Notes under the pieces: model-generated
What the model was told of the DNA's origin: nothing
The model's input: the letters and a program-made list of their open reading frames with translations, nothing else
The model's database searches: none
NCBI GenBank assembly: GCA_003278225.1
Contig: QCGC01000006.1
Span: 20,333 to 84,332 of the forward strand
Reading direction: 5' to 3'
Length of the DNA stretch: 64,000 nt
Source of the DNA: Prochlorococcus sp. AG-363-P01
GTDB lineage: Bacteria > Cyanobacteriota > Cyanobacteriia > PCC-6307 > Cyanobiaceae
Shown: positions 33,879-44,451 of the stretch, one piece after another
Position numbering within the stretch: position 1 is the first letter of the stretch
How the letters are laid out: every line of letters begins with the position of its first letter
Made by a program: the position numbers and the translations under genes

Positions 33879-35753
33879 TTACTGAGGCACTCCTGCAAAA
33901 AATTTGATGACTCTTATAAGACTTTTTTCTGTCATTCTTTTGACTATTTCAACTCCCATTTTTCTTCCCTCTGGTTCAAACATTAATCTAGGTAGGCGTT
34001 TTAAGATAATCTGTACTTTAAATCCAGGTATATTTTTTGCAATATTTATAATATTGTTTCTTTTTTTATTCTCTAATTTAACTTGATTATTCTTTTTTGC
34101 TTTTAAAGGTAAGTTAATTCTTTTTGATCTAAGTTTTTTTGGTAGAGAGTTATTTGTTTTTTGGATGACTTTCCAACTGAAATTATCTAATTTCCTAACC
34201 ATTGTCTCTATTAATTCGTTTCGTATAATGGTACCTTTTTTTGAAAGAATAAAATCCAAGCTTTGATCTATTAACAATTCAATATTGAATTCATTTTGAC
34301 TGCCGGCACTTTCTAATAATCCTTTTAATTTATGCCAGCTCAATGCTTTTCCATCATGAATCATTTCTTTTAAACTATTACGTAATTGAGGATCTGGATC
34401 TTCCATTAGGCGTTTTGCAAAATATGGGTATGCTGTTCCAAGAATTTTAAAATCAGGGTCTACATTCAATGCTATTCCTTCTAGAGTAATTAATGATCTG
34501 ATAATTAATGCATAATAAGGAGGAACTCGAAATGGAAGTTTGTACATTACTCCCGATAAATCATCAGTGACACTTTTAAAGTCCATTTTATTTACACCAA
34601 TTTCTAAAGTGCTGTTAAATACTTTTTCAAATGCAGGTATGATTGGCTCAAGATCAATATCTTCTGATAAAAAACCTAATTGAACAAAATCTTTCGACAA
34701 TTTTTTAAAATTTCTATTAACTAAATGAACCACTGCTTGTATAAGTCCAGTTCTAGACTCTCTTGTTATTTCACTCATCATTCCAAAATCAAGGTAACAT
34801 AAACGTCCATCTGATAAAGCTAATAGATTGCCTGGATGGGGATCTGCATGGAAAAAACCATGTTCCAAAAGTTGTTGCAGACTACAATTCACTCCTGTTT
34901 CTACCATTTTATCTGGATCTATTCCTAATTGTTTAACTGCCTCTAAATTTGTTAACTTGACGCCTTCAATCCATTCCATCGTCAGTACTCTTTTACTTGT
35001 CGCTTCTTTATAAATAATTGGAACAGCTATTTGTGGATTATGTTTATGTAACTTACGAAAGCGTTCAGCATTTTTTGCTTCATTTTGGTAGTCCATTTCT
35101 TCAAATATTCTTTTACCTAATTCATCTATTAGTGCAACTAAATCACTTCTGATTAATTTAATATTTTTATTTAACCAAATTGCTATATTGCGAACTATAT
35201 AAAGGTCTAAAGTGATTTGTTCTCTTAGACCTGGACGTTGAACTTTTACAGCGACCTTTTTTCCATTTTTTAAAACTCCTTTATGGACTTGTCCTAATGA
35301 TGCAGCTGAAATTGGTTCTTTATCTAATTCTAAAAAAATATTTTTAATAGGCTGACCTAAATCTTCTTCAATACATGCCATTGCTAATTCGCAATCAAAT
35401 CCTGGCAGTTGATCTTGTAATTGTGAAAGTTCATCTAGAACTTTTGGAGGGATAATATCTGGTCTTGTTGATAAAGCTTGTCCAGCTTTAATAAAAGCCG
35501 GACCTAATTGGACTAGCAGCTCTGTAAATTCTTTTGCTCTTGTTTTTGATTGGTTTTCATCTTTTAGATGGCCTGTGATTTTGTCGATACCGACGCTTAA
35601 TAAAAATAAAGCTATAGGAATTAATGTCTGCCATAACCTTCGTAGCAGACGTAAGGGATGCCCCTTGTAGATTTTTGTAATGGCTTGAGGATCATATTCG
35701 AGTAGCCCAGCGGCCTCGATAAAGTCACCTAGCTCTTTTGCCACAGGAATCAT
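33879..35753 (-). CDS. ABC1/UbiB-family atypical kinase
   Basis: LGPAFIKAGQALSTRPDIIPPKVLDELSQLQDQLP, AASLGQVHKG, FFHADPHPGNLLAL. Confidence 0.92.
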   Translation of the reverse strand: MIPVAKELGDFIEAAGLLEYDPQAITKIYKGHPLRLLRRLWQTLIPIALFLLSVGIDKITGHLKDENQSKTRAKEFTELLVQLGPAFIKAGQALSTRPDIIPPKVLDELSQLQDQLPGFDCELAMACIEEDLGQPIKNIFLELDKEPISAASLGQVHKGVLKNGKKVAVKVQRPGLREQITLDLYIVRNIAIWLNKNIKLIRSDLVALIDELGKRIFEEMDYQNEAKNAERFRKLHKHNPQIAVPIIYKEATSKRVLTMEWIEGVKLTNLEAVKQLGIDPDKMVETGVNCSLQQLLEHGFFHADPHPGNLLALSDGRLCYLDFGMMSEITRESRTGLIQAVVHLVNRNFKKLSKDFVQLGFLSEDIDLEPIIPAFEKVFNSTLEIGVNKMDFKSVTDDLSGVMYKLPFRVPPYYALIIRSLITLEGIALNVDPDFKILGTAYPYFAKRLMEDPDPQLRNSLKEMIHDGKALSWHKLKGLLESAGSQNEFNIELLIDQSLDFILSKKGTIIRNELIETMVRKLDNFSWKVIQKTNNSLPKKLRSKRINLPLKAKKNNQVKLENKKRNNIINIAKNIPGFKVQIILKRLPRLMFEPEGRKMGVEIVKRMTEKSLIRVIKFFAGVPQ

Positions 35754-35825
35754 GGCGTTCGATTTAGCACCCCTTCTATTCCACCGTAAGTCCCGCTAGT
35801 CTTTATTTGGTTATGAGTTAGTTCT

Positions 35826-37514
35826 GTGTTGGTTGGATTGAGACTTGAGAACATTGCTTTACTGGATAGTCTTGAATTGAATTTTGAAGAAGGATTAACT
35901 GTTTTTACAGGAGAGACAGGAGCTGGTAAGTCAATTCTTTTAGATGCTTTAGATGTTTTATTCGGTGGTGATCAAGTGACTCCTGCCTCTCGCTTATTAA
36001 GTCACGGGGAAAAGAGAGGTCAAATTGAAGCAAGTTTCTTAACCAATTTGGCTGTAGATACTTGGTTGAATGAACAAGGTTATGATCTTGAAGATAAAGA
36101 TCTTTTGATTAGTAGAGAATTACGTTTGAAAGATGATCGTTTAATTAATCGATGCAGGATCAACGGAATTCTAGTTAATCGTTCTCAAATAGCTAATTTG
36201 CGTCCTTTATTATTGGATTTTACAGTTCAGGGACAATTATATCAATTAGCGTCTCCCAACAAACAGCTACAATGGTTAGACTCTTATGGAAAAGATCTGA
36301 TTCAAGAAAAGTTAATAGAAGTTCAATCTAGTTGGTGCTTATGGAATAAAGCTTTTATTAATTTGCATAATGCAAAACAAGAACAAGAGCAGAGCAGAAA
36401 AAAATTTCAGGAATTTAAAAATATTCTGGAAGAACTGGAAATGGCAAAATTAAATGATCCTTTCGAAGATAAAAAGTTACAATTGGAAGAAGATCGATTA
36501 GTTAATGCTGTTAGATTACAACAAGGATTGGCACTTTTATTTGACCGCTTACAAGAAAATAGTGATCAATTGCCATCTGTATTAGATCATTTTTCCTTTT
36601 GCATGCAGGAATTAAGAGTCATTACTAAATTAGACTCTACCCTAGATATATATGAGAATCAGTTGTTTGAAATACAAGCGAATTTGGAGGAATTAATATC
36701 AAACCTTAATAAGTATGCTATGAATTTAGAGTGTAACTCTTCACGCCTAGAGGAAGCACAAGAAAGGCTTGTATATTTAAAAAAATTACAAAAAGTATAT
36801 AATTCTGATTTGCCACATTTGTTAAAACGTCGTGATGAATTACGTGCTTCGTTATCATCCAATAATATTAATCAAGAAATTGAAGAATTAGAGAAAAATG
36901 AAAAACTTGCACGAAATCAGATGGAGCAGAATAATTGTGCCTTAACAAAAGCTCGTCAGGATGTTGCTTTAGAGTTTGAAAAGGATCTAATTCAATATTT
37001 ACGGCCTTTAGGTCTTTTAAATATTCGCTTTAAAGTACAACTTAGCCCATTAAAACCTAATGAGAATGGGGCAGATTTGATTACATTTTTATTTTCAGCA
37101 AATCCAGGAAACGCTCTCGCTCCTCTAGGAGAGGTTGCGTCAGGTGGAGAAATGTCTCGTTTTTTACTTGCGCTAAAAACGGTTTTATCTAATCTTGATG
37201 GTTCAAAGACTTTATTTTTTGATGAGATCGATTCAGGAGTCAGTGGACGTGTTAGTGGGGCTGTAGCTGCCATGCTTAAAGATTTGTCCATTAACCGTCA
37301 GGTTTTTTGTGTTACTCATCAACCATTGATTGCAGCAGTTGCTGATCATCATTTTCGGGTTGGCAAGTCTGTTGAATCAGGAAGAACAAAATCTGATGTA
37401 ATACACCTTTGTGATTTAAAAGATCGTCAACTTGAATTGGCTGAGCTAGCTGGTGGAGATTTTGCAGAAGCAAGGGCGTATGCAGCAAGTTTGTTGGACC
37501 ATAAAGCTGCCTAA
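35826..37514 (+). CDS. recN: DNA repair protein RecN
   Basis: VGLRLENIALLDSLELNFEEGLTVFTGETGAGKSILLDAL, ASGGEMSRFLLALK, LFFDEIDSGVSG. Confidence 0.96.
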   Translation: MLVGLRLENIALLDSLELNFEEGLTVFTGETGAGKSILLDALDVLFGGDQVTPASRLLSHGEKRGQIEASFLTNLAVDTWLNEQGYDLEDKDLLISRELRLKDDRLINRCRINGILVNRSQIANLRPLLLDFTVQGQLYQLASPNKQLQWLDSYGKDLIQEKLIEVQSSWCLWNKAFINLHNAKQEQEQSRKKFQEFKNILEELEMAKLNDPFEDKKLQLEEDRLVNAVRLQQGLALLFDRLQENSDQLPSVLDHFSFCMQELRVITKLDSTLDIYENQLFEIQANLEELISNLNKYAMNLECNSSRLEEAQERLVYLKKLQKVYNSDLPHLLKRRDELRASLSSNNINQEIEELEKNEKLARNQMEQNNCALTKARQDVALEFEKDLIQYLRPLGLLNIRFKVQLSPLKPNENGADLITFLFSANPGNALAPLGEVASGGEMSRFLLALKTVLSNLDGSKTLFFDEIDSGVSGRVSGAVAAMLKDLSINRQVFCVTHQPLIAAVADHHFRVGKSVESGRTKSDVIHLCDLKDRQLELAELAGGDFAEARAYAASLLDHKAA

Positions 37515-37559
37515 AGGGAGGGTTTTTCTTTAAAGTGATTAGTCAACTCTTTCTCTTAT

Positions 37560-40535
37560 ATGGGTCGCCCTAAAGCAAAGGCTATAGATAAGCGCTTGGG
37601 TGCTACGACTTCTCTGAGTGGTGAGTCGCTAGAAGAGGTGATTCAAGTTCGTGGAGCTCGTCAACATAATCTCAAAAATGTTGATCTCACATTGCCCAGA
37701 AATAAATTTGTTGTCTTTACAGGAGTGAGTGGAAGTGGTAAGAGCTCATTAGCTTTTGATACGATTTTTGCAGAAGGTCAGCGGCGTTACGTTGAAAGTC
37801 TTTCTGCTTATGCCAGACAGTTTTTAGGTCAAGTTGATAAGCCTGATGTTGACGCAATTGAAGGATTATCTCCGGCAATTTCTATTGATCAGAAATCAAC
37901 AAGTAATAATCCACGATCAACAGTTGGAACTGTTACAGAAATCCAAGATTATTTGCGTTTGTTATTTGGTAGAGCTGGAGAGCCGCATTGTCCTGTATGT
38001 CATAGGCCTATTAAGCCGCAAACCATTGATGAGATGGTTGATCAGATTATGACTCTTCCTGAAGGTACTCGTTATCAGTTACTTTCTCCAGTGGTACGTG
38101 GCAAAAAAGGTACTCATTCCAAGTTATTAAGAGGATTGGCTGCTGAAGGTTTTGCTCGTGTTCGTATTAATAAAGAAGTTCGAGAATTATCTGACAATAT
38201 TGAACTAGATAAAAATCAATCTCATTTGATTGATGTTGTTGTTGATCGCTTAATTGCACGTGATGGGATTCAAGAACGATTGACTGATTCTTTACGTACT
38301 GCTCTTAAGCGGGGTGAAGGATTAGCTTCTGTTGAAGTAGTTCCTAAAGCTAATGAAAGTTTGCCTGATGAAATAGAAAGAGAAAGATTGTATTCAGAAA
38401 ATTTTGCTTGTCCTGAGCATGGAGCCGTCATTGAAGAGCTTTCACCTAGATTATTTTCTTTTAATAGTCCATATGGTGCTTGTCCAGACTGTCATGGGAT
38501 TGGTCATCTGAGAAAGTTCACATTAGATAGAGTTATTCCAGAACCTTCGTTGCCTGTTTATTCTGCTGTTGCACCTTGGAGTGATAAAGAAAATTCTTAT
38601 TACTTTTCTCTACTTTATTCAGTGGGCGAAGCTTTTGGCTTTGAAATTAAAACACCTTGGAATCAATTAACTAAAGAACAACAAGATATTTTATTAAATG
38701 GTAGTTTGGAACCAATTCTTATACAGGCTGATAGTAGATATAATAAAACAAGTGGATATAAGAAGCGCTTTGAAGGTATTCTTCCAATTTTAGAAAGACA
38801 ATTATCTGAATCGAATGGTGAGGCCGTTCGTAAAAAACTTGAAAAATATTTAGATTTGGTACCATGCGCTACTTGTGAAGGTAAAAGATTGCGTCCAGAA
38901 GCACTTGCAGTAAAAGTAGGTCCTTATAGTATTACTGACTTAACTTCGATTAGTGTTGACCAAACCCTTCATTCGATAGAGAGGTTAATGGGGGTTGGTG
39001 TTGCAAAGGGATCTCCACCTCAATTATCTTCTAGGCAAATACAGATTGGTGATCTAGTTTTAAAAGAAATAAATTTACGACTCAGATTTCTTTTAGATGT
39101 AGGTCTTGATTATTTAACTTTGGACAGACCTGCTATGACATTGTCAGGAGGAGAGGCACAAAGAATAAGGCTTGCAACTCAAATTGGTGCGGGTTTAACG
39201 GGAGTTCTTTATGTTTTAGATGAGCCAAGTATTGGCCTGCATCAAAGAGATAATGATCGCTTATTAGGAACCCTTAAACGTTTGCGGGATCTTGGTAATA
39301 CTTTGATTGTTGTTGAACATGACGAAGAAACAATTAGAGCTGCGGATTATTTAGTAGATATTGGCCCTGGTGCAGGTGTTCATGGTGGTGAAATTGTTGC
39401 ACAAGGTGTTTTTAAAGATTTAATTGAGGTTAAAGATTCTCTCACTGGTCAATATTTAAGTGGAAAGAGATTTATACCAACCCCAAAGAAAAGAAGAATA
39501 GGAGGCAATAGAAAGCTCAGATTAATCAATTGTGATTTGAATAACCTTAAAAATATTTCTGTTGATTTACCCTTAGGTAAGTTGATTTCTGTTACTGGTG
39601 TAAGTGGAAGTGGCAAAAGCACATTAATCAATGAATTGTTGCACCCTGCTTTAAATCATTCTTTGGGCTTGAAAGTTCCTTTTCCTAAAGGATTAGGGGA
39701 ATTAAAAGGTATTCAAGCAATAGACAAAGTAATTGTTATTGATCAATCGCCTATCGGTAGAACACCTCGTTCTAACCCTGCTACTTATACAGGTGCATTT
39801 GACCCTATAAGACAAATTTTTGCTGCTTCTATTGAAGCCAAGGCACGTGGGTATCAAGTTGGACAATTTAGTTTTAATGTAAAGGGAGGAAGATGTGAAG
39901 CGTGTAAAGGTCAAGGTGTGAATGTAATAGAAATGAATTTTTTACCTGATGTATATGTTCAGTGTGATATTTGTAAAGGTGCACGTTTTAATCGAGAAAC
40001 ATTACAAGTTAAATATAAAGGATATTCTATTTCAGAAGTCTTAGAGATGACTGTTGAACAGGCTGCTGAAATTTTTAATGCTATTCCACAAGCGGCTGAT
40101 CGTTTAAATACTTTGGTTGATGTAGGTCTTGGTTATGTGAAATTAGGTCAACCGGCGCCTACTCTCTCTGGTGGAGAGGCCCAGAGAGTCAAACTTGCTA
40201 CTGAGTTATCTCGAAGAGCAACTGGAAAAACACTTTATTTAATTGATGAACCCACTACTGGATTAAGTTTTTACGATGTGCATAAATTGATGGATGTCAT
40301 TCAACGTTTAGTTGACAAAGGTAATTCAGTTATTGTGATTGAACATAATCTTGATGTTATTAGATGCTCGGATTGGATAATTGACTTAGGACCAGAAGGC
40401 GGTGATCGGGGTGGTGAAATTATTGTTTATGGCACACCTGAAGAAGTTGCTAATCATCCAACTAGTTATACAGGTCACTATCTTAAAAAAGCTTTAGAAC
40501 ATCATTTATCGGGTACGTCTACGATTGCTGCATAA
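37560..40535 (+). CDS. uvrA: Excinuclease ABC subunit A
   Basis: Two Walker A/ABC signatures, zinc fingers, VFTGVSGSGKSSLAFDTIFAEGQRRYVESLSAYARQFL. Confidence 0.98.
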   Translation: MGRPKAKAIDKRLGATTSLSGESLEEVIQVRGARQHNLKNVDLTLPRNKFVVFTGVSGSGKSSLAFDTIFAEGQRRYVESLSAYARQFLGQVDKPDVDAIEGLSPAISIDQKSTSNNPRSTVGTVTEIQDYLRLLFGRAGEPHCPVCHRPIKPQTIDEMVDQIMTLPEGTRYQLLSPVVRGKKGTHSKLLRGLAAEGFARVRINKEVRELSDNIELDKNQSHLIDVVVDRLIARDGIQERLTDSLRTALKRGEGLASVEVVPKANESLPDEIERERLYSENFACPEHGAVIEELSPRLFSFNSPYGACPDCHGIGHLRKFTLDRVIPEPSLPVYSAVAPWSDKENSYYFSLLYSVGEAFGFEIKTPWNQLTKEQQDILLNGSLEPILIQADSRYNKTSGYKKRFEGILPILERQLSESNGEAVRKKLEKYLDLVPCATCEGKRLRPEALAVKVGPYSITDLTSISVDQTLHSIERLMGVGVAKGSPPQLSSRQIQIGDLVLKEINLRLRFLLDVGLDYLTLDRPAMTLSGGEAQRIRLATQIGAGLTGVLYVLDEPSIGLHQRDNDRLLGTLKRLRDLGNTLIVVEHDEETIRAADYLVDIGPGAGVHGGEIVAQGVFKDLIEVKDSLTGQYLSGKRFIPTPKKRRIGGNRKLRLINCDLNNLKNISVDLPLGKLISVTGVSGSGKSTLINELLHPALNHSLGLKVPFPKGLGELKGIQAIDKVIVIDQSPIGRTPRSNPATYTGAFDPIRQIFAASIEAKARGYQVGQFSFNVKGGRCEACKGQGVNVIEMNFLPDVYVQCDICKGARFNRETLQVKYKGYSISEVLEMTVEQAAEIFNAIPQAADRLNTLVDVGLGYVKLGQPAPTLSGGEAQRVKLATELSRRATGKTLYLIDEPTTGLSFYDVHKLMDVIQRLVDKGNSVIVIEHNLDVIRCSDWIIDLGPEGGDRGGEIIVYGTPEEVANHPTSYTGHYLKKALEHHLSGTSTIAA

Positions 40536-40809
40536 TTATTTTTTAAATTTTGATTTGTGCTAACCACTGGAGTTGTTTTGAAAGTATTTATTGTTAATGT
40601 TTTGTTTATATTCAGCATTTTTCGGTTTTTTGTTTGCATTTCTCTATGAATAATTAAAAATTGGCTTGTTCAAAGAATCTTCTATCCCCTTGTACTGCAA
40701 TAGATAAGAGCAATGCTTAAGGAATAATTTTTCTTTTGTTATGCTTTCTTTAGGTTTAAAAGGGTCAAAATCAATTAGATAAACCCAACTCGCAAAAGGA
40801 GATGTTGCG

Positions 40810-42930
40810 ATGGGTTTAAAACTTTTACATTTAAATCTCCATGGATTAATTCGTTCTCATGATCTTGAGTTAGGTCGTGATTCGGATACGGGAGGTCAAA
40901 CACTCTATGTATTAGAGCTAGTTAAAGGTTTGGCTGAGCGTCCAGAAGTAGAGCAGGTGCAACTGGTTACACGTTTGATTCAAGATCGTCGAATTTCCTC
41001 TGATTATTCGCAGAAAGAAGAGTTTATTGCTCCTAATGCAACTATTATCAGATTCCCATTTGGTCCAAAACGTTATCTGCGTAAAGAGTTGCTTTGGCCG
41101 TTTTTAGATGATTTAGCAGATCAGTTAGTTACTAAGCTGCAATTTCAAGAGCAATTGCCGGATTGGATCCATGCTCATTACGCAGATGCAGGTTATGTAG
41201 GTTCTCTAGTTAGTAGTCGTTTAGGTATACCTTTGGTTTTTACTGGTCATTCTTTAGGGAGGGAGAAACAACGGCGTTTGCTTGCGGCCGGTGTAGATCA
41301 TGAACATATCGAACAAACCTATTCTATTAGCCGTAGAATCGATGCTGAAGAGTTGGCACTTGCTCATGCCAATTTAGTAATTACTAGTACTAGACAGGAA
41401 GCAGAAGAGCAATATTTACGTTATGGCAATTATGTTTCATCAAAAGCCGAAGTAGTTCCTCCTGGTGTAGATGCATCTCGATTCCATTCTCTTCAGTCTG
41501 TTGAGGAAGAGAAACTTGTTCAAGGCTTGTTGACTCCATTTCTTCGACAAGTTGATTTACCACCTTTATTAACTATTGCTCGGGCTGTTCGAAGAAAAAA
41601 TATTCCTGCATTGGTAGAGGCGTATGGTCGTTCACCTGTCTTACGCCAAAGACATAACCTTGTGCTTTTTTTGGGTTGTAGAAATGATCCTCGGCAGCTT
41701 GATAAACAACAACGTGATGTCTTTCAACAAGTATTTGATCTAGTTGATCGTTATGATTTGTATGGGCAGATTGCATATCCAAAACATCATCGCAGAGACC
41801 AGATTCCTGCAATATATAGGTGGGCAGCAAATCGACGAGGATTATTTGTAAATTCTGCACTTACTGAACCATTCGGTTTGACTTTGTTAGAAGCAGCGGC
41901 TTGTGGCCTACCTATGGTTGCAACTGATGATGGGGGTCCAAGAGATATTTTGGCACGTTGTCAAAATGGTTTATTGACAGATGTGACTGATTTGGAGTCG
42001 CTTCAAGATTCTCTTGAGGAAGCTGGCTCAGACCTCAATCAGTGGAATCGCTGGAGTGAGAATGGAGTCGAAGCTGTTAGTAGAAGTTTTAGTTGGGATG
42101 CTCATGTATGTAATTATCTTGGCTTTATGCAAAAGAGATTAAAGTCGGTTCAAACTTCTAAATTAGTAGTTAAAGAACAATCAGTTAATAGTCCATTTGG
42201 TGAACGTTTATTACTTTTAGACTTGGATAGTGAATTAGAAAATATTGGCAAAGAGAGTTTATTAAATTTAAGGCAGAACTTGAAACATTTTGGTCCAAAA
42301 TTAGATAATAAATTAGGTGTTATAACTGGACGTTCAGTGAAAGTTGCTCGTCAACGTTATAAGGAATTATATTTGCCACAATCTAGTGTTTGGATTTGTC
42401 GAGCTGGAACAGAAATTTATTATGGCAAAGATGATCAAAATGATTATTTTTGGCAATCTTCCATAGGTGTTGACTGGGACCGTGCTGCTGTTGAAGATGC
42501 TCTTTCTTCCTTGAAGGACCATTTAAAACTGCAAGATGCAGTCCAACAGAGTCCTTATAAAGTTAGTTATTTATTGAGAAAAGCTGATAAATCTATATTA
42601 CCCTTGGTTAGAAAAAGATTGAGACAAAAAGGTCAAGCCGCTTTACCTTTTTTAAGGTGTCATTGGTATTTAGATGTTTTACCTTTACGTGCTTCTCGTG
42701 TGGAAGCAATTCGACATCTTTCTCTTCGCTGGGGATTGACTTTGGATCAAATTTTGGTTGTTGCAAGTCAGCAAGGGGATGCTGAATTAATTAGAGGATT
42801 AACTTCTACTGTTGTTCCTGCTGATCATGATTCTTCTTTGGACTCTATGCGATCTCATCAAAGGGTTTTCTTTGCTTTAGGCTCACAAAATGGTCTTAGA
42901 GAAGGTTTAAAACATTTTAGAATTCATTGA
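40810..42930 (+). CDS. sps: Sucrose-phosphate synthase with C-terminal HAD (SPP-like) domain
   Basis: LNLHGLIRSHDLELGRDSDTGGQTLYVLEL, FTGHSLGREK, NSALTEPFGLTLLEAAACGLPMVATDDGGP; C-terminal LLLDLDSELE and ITGRSVK segments. Confidence 0.92.
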   Translation: MGLKLLHLNLHGLIRSHDLELGRDSDTGGQTLYVLELVKGLAERPEVEQVQLVTRLIQDRRISSDYSQKEEFIAPNATIIRFPFGPKRYLRKELLWPFLDDLADQLVTKLQFQEQLPDWIHAHYADAGYVGSLVSSRLGIPLVFTGHSLGREKQRRLLAAGVDHEHIEQTYSISRRIDAEELALAHANLVITSTRQEAEEQYLRYGNYVSSKAEVVPPGVDASRFHSLQSVEEEKLVQGLLTPFLRQVDLPPLLTIARAVRRKNIPALVEAYGRSPVLRQRHNLVLFLGCRNDPRQLDKQQRDVFQQVFDLVDRYDLYGQIAYPKHHRRDQIPAIYRWAANRRGLFVNSALTEPFGLTLLEAAACGLPMVATDDGGPRDILARCQNGLLTDVTDLESLQDSLEEAGSDLNQWNRWSENGVEAVSRSFSWDAHVCNYLGFMQKRLKSVQTSKLVVKEQSVNSPFGERLLLLDLDSELENIGKESLLNLRQNLKHFGPKLDNKLGVITGRSVKVARQRYKELYLPQSSVWICRAGTEIYYGKDDQNDYFWQSSIGVDWDRAAVEDALSSLKDHLKLQDAVQQSPYKVSYLLRKADKSILPLVRKRLRQKGQAALPFLRCHWYLDVLPLRASRVEAIRHLSLRWGLTLDQILVVASQQGDAELIRGLTSTVVPADHDSSLDSMRSHQRVFFALGSQNGLREGLKHFRIH

Positions 42931-42934
42931 TAAG

Positions 42935-44110
42935 TTAAGGCATTATTCCTTGAATGACTTCAACCTCAGCAGCAGCTTTATCAGCTTTATATCTTGCTTT
43001 TTCAATAGTTTTATCTAGGGCTAAGGCAACTCCCATGCGCCGACCTTTTTTTGCATTAGGCTTTCCAAAAAGTAATAATTTAGTGTCTTTTTCTAATAAT
43101 GCTTTATCAACACCCGTATAACCAACTTTTGAAAAATTATCTTTAGCTAAAATTACTCTACTAGCAGAAGGATTCTCATTATATATTGATGGTATTGGAA
43201 GCTCTAGAATAGCTCTTAAATGTAGTTCAAATTCACTCATATTTTGACTAATTAGCGTGACCAAACCAGTGTCATGTGGCCTAGGTGATAATTCTGAAAA
43301 AATAACCTCATCATGACAAATGAAAAACTCTACGCCAAACAATCCAACACCACCAAGATTATCAGTCACTATTTTTGCTATTTTTTGTGCTTTATCGAGA
43401 TTCTCTTGACTGAGTTGTGCAGGTTGCCAGCTGCATTGGTAATCTCCTCCCGCTTGCTCGTGTCCAATTGGAGGACAAAATAAAATTGAACCATCTTTTT
43501 GCCTAATTGTTAATAGAGTAATTTCTAGATCGAAATTAAGAAATTCTTCTAAAATTACTAATTTGGATTCACCTCTAGCACCTTCTAAAGCTCTATTCAA
43601 TGCAGCTTCTAGTTCATTTTCTTTTTTGACTAGACTTTGACCTTTCCCAGAAGAACTCATTGCAGGTTTGATTAGTATTGGATATTTCAGCCTTTTAGAT
43701 GCTTCAAGTAGTTCGTTTTTATTTGAGGCATATGAAAATTTAGCTGTTTTTATATTTAGTTCTTCAGCTGCTAAGTTTCTTATTTTGTCTCTATTCATAG
43801 TGATTACTGTTGCCCTTGCATTAGGAATAATATTTATTCCTTCGTTTTCTAGTTCAATTAAGGCCTCGACTGCTAATGCTTCAATCTCAGGAATAACAGC
43901 ATCTGGTTGATGTTTGTGAATAATAGCTTTAAGTTCTTTCATATTACTCATATCGAGAACTTCTGATAAATCAGCAATTTGCATTGCGGGTGCATTTGCA
44001 TAACGATCACAAGCAATGACTTGGCAACCTAATCTTTTAGCTGCAACTGCAACTTCTTTGCCAAGTTCTCCGCTTCCTAGGAGAATTAGTTTTTTAGGAA
44101 AAATGTTCAT
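42935..44110 (-). CDS. purT: Formate-dependent phosphoribosylglycinamide formyltransferase
   Basis: ILLGSGELGKEVAVAAKRLGCQVIACDRY, ATP-grasp region, ELSPRPHDTGLVTLIS. Confidence 0.95.
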   Translation of the reverse strand: MNIFPKKLILLGSGELGKEVAVAAKRLGCQVIACDRYANAPAMQIADLSEVLDMSNMKELKAIIHKHQPDAVIPEIEALAVEALIELENEGINIIPNARATVITMNRDKIRNLAAEELNIKTAKFSYASNKNELLEASKRLKYPILIKPAMSSSGKGQSLVKKENELEAALNRALEGARGESKLVILEEFLNFDLEITLLTIRQKDGSILFCPPIGHEQAGGDYQCSWQPAQLSQENLDKAQKIAKIVTDNLGGVGLFGVEFFICHDEVIFSELSPRPHDTGLVTLISQNMSEFELHLRAILELPIPSIYNENPSASRVILAKDNFSKVGYTGVDKALLEKDTKLLLFGKPNAKKGRRMGVALALDKTIEKARYKADKAAAEVEVIQGIMP

Positions 44111-44189
44111 GAGAAGTAATAATTAGTTGACCAGATTAGAAAGTGTGTACTTAAGCTGGTGTAAATTTTATATATCTGCTTTAGCAAGT

Positions 44190-44450
44190 TTAAATTGGAT
44201 GATTTATATTTTCATCAATAATTAAAGTCAATTGCTTAAAAGGACCTTCTTCATTGATAAATCCCCATGAGTCAAATATTGCAGGATCTTCATGAATAAT
44301 AAGTTGAACTTTTTTCTCCCTTTTTAGTTTAAACCCTTTTTCTGCCATTCTTCTCATAAGCTTTGCTGACTCTTCAAATCTAGAAGCCATAGCTTCTAAA
44401 CTTGTGCAGTCACTAGTGAGACCAGTTTCCTTCCAGCTGAAGTAACTCAT
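44190..44450 (-). CDS. Conserved hypothetical protein (86 aa)
   Basis: Intact ORF on same strand as mraY, directly downstream; no clear domain. Confidence 0.7.
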   Translation of the reverse strand: MSYFSWKETGLTSDCTSLEAMASRFEESAKLMRRMAEKGFKLKREKKVQLIIHEDPAIFDSWGFINEEGPFKQLTLIIDENINHPI

Positions 44451-44451
44451 G

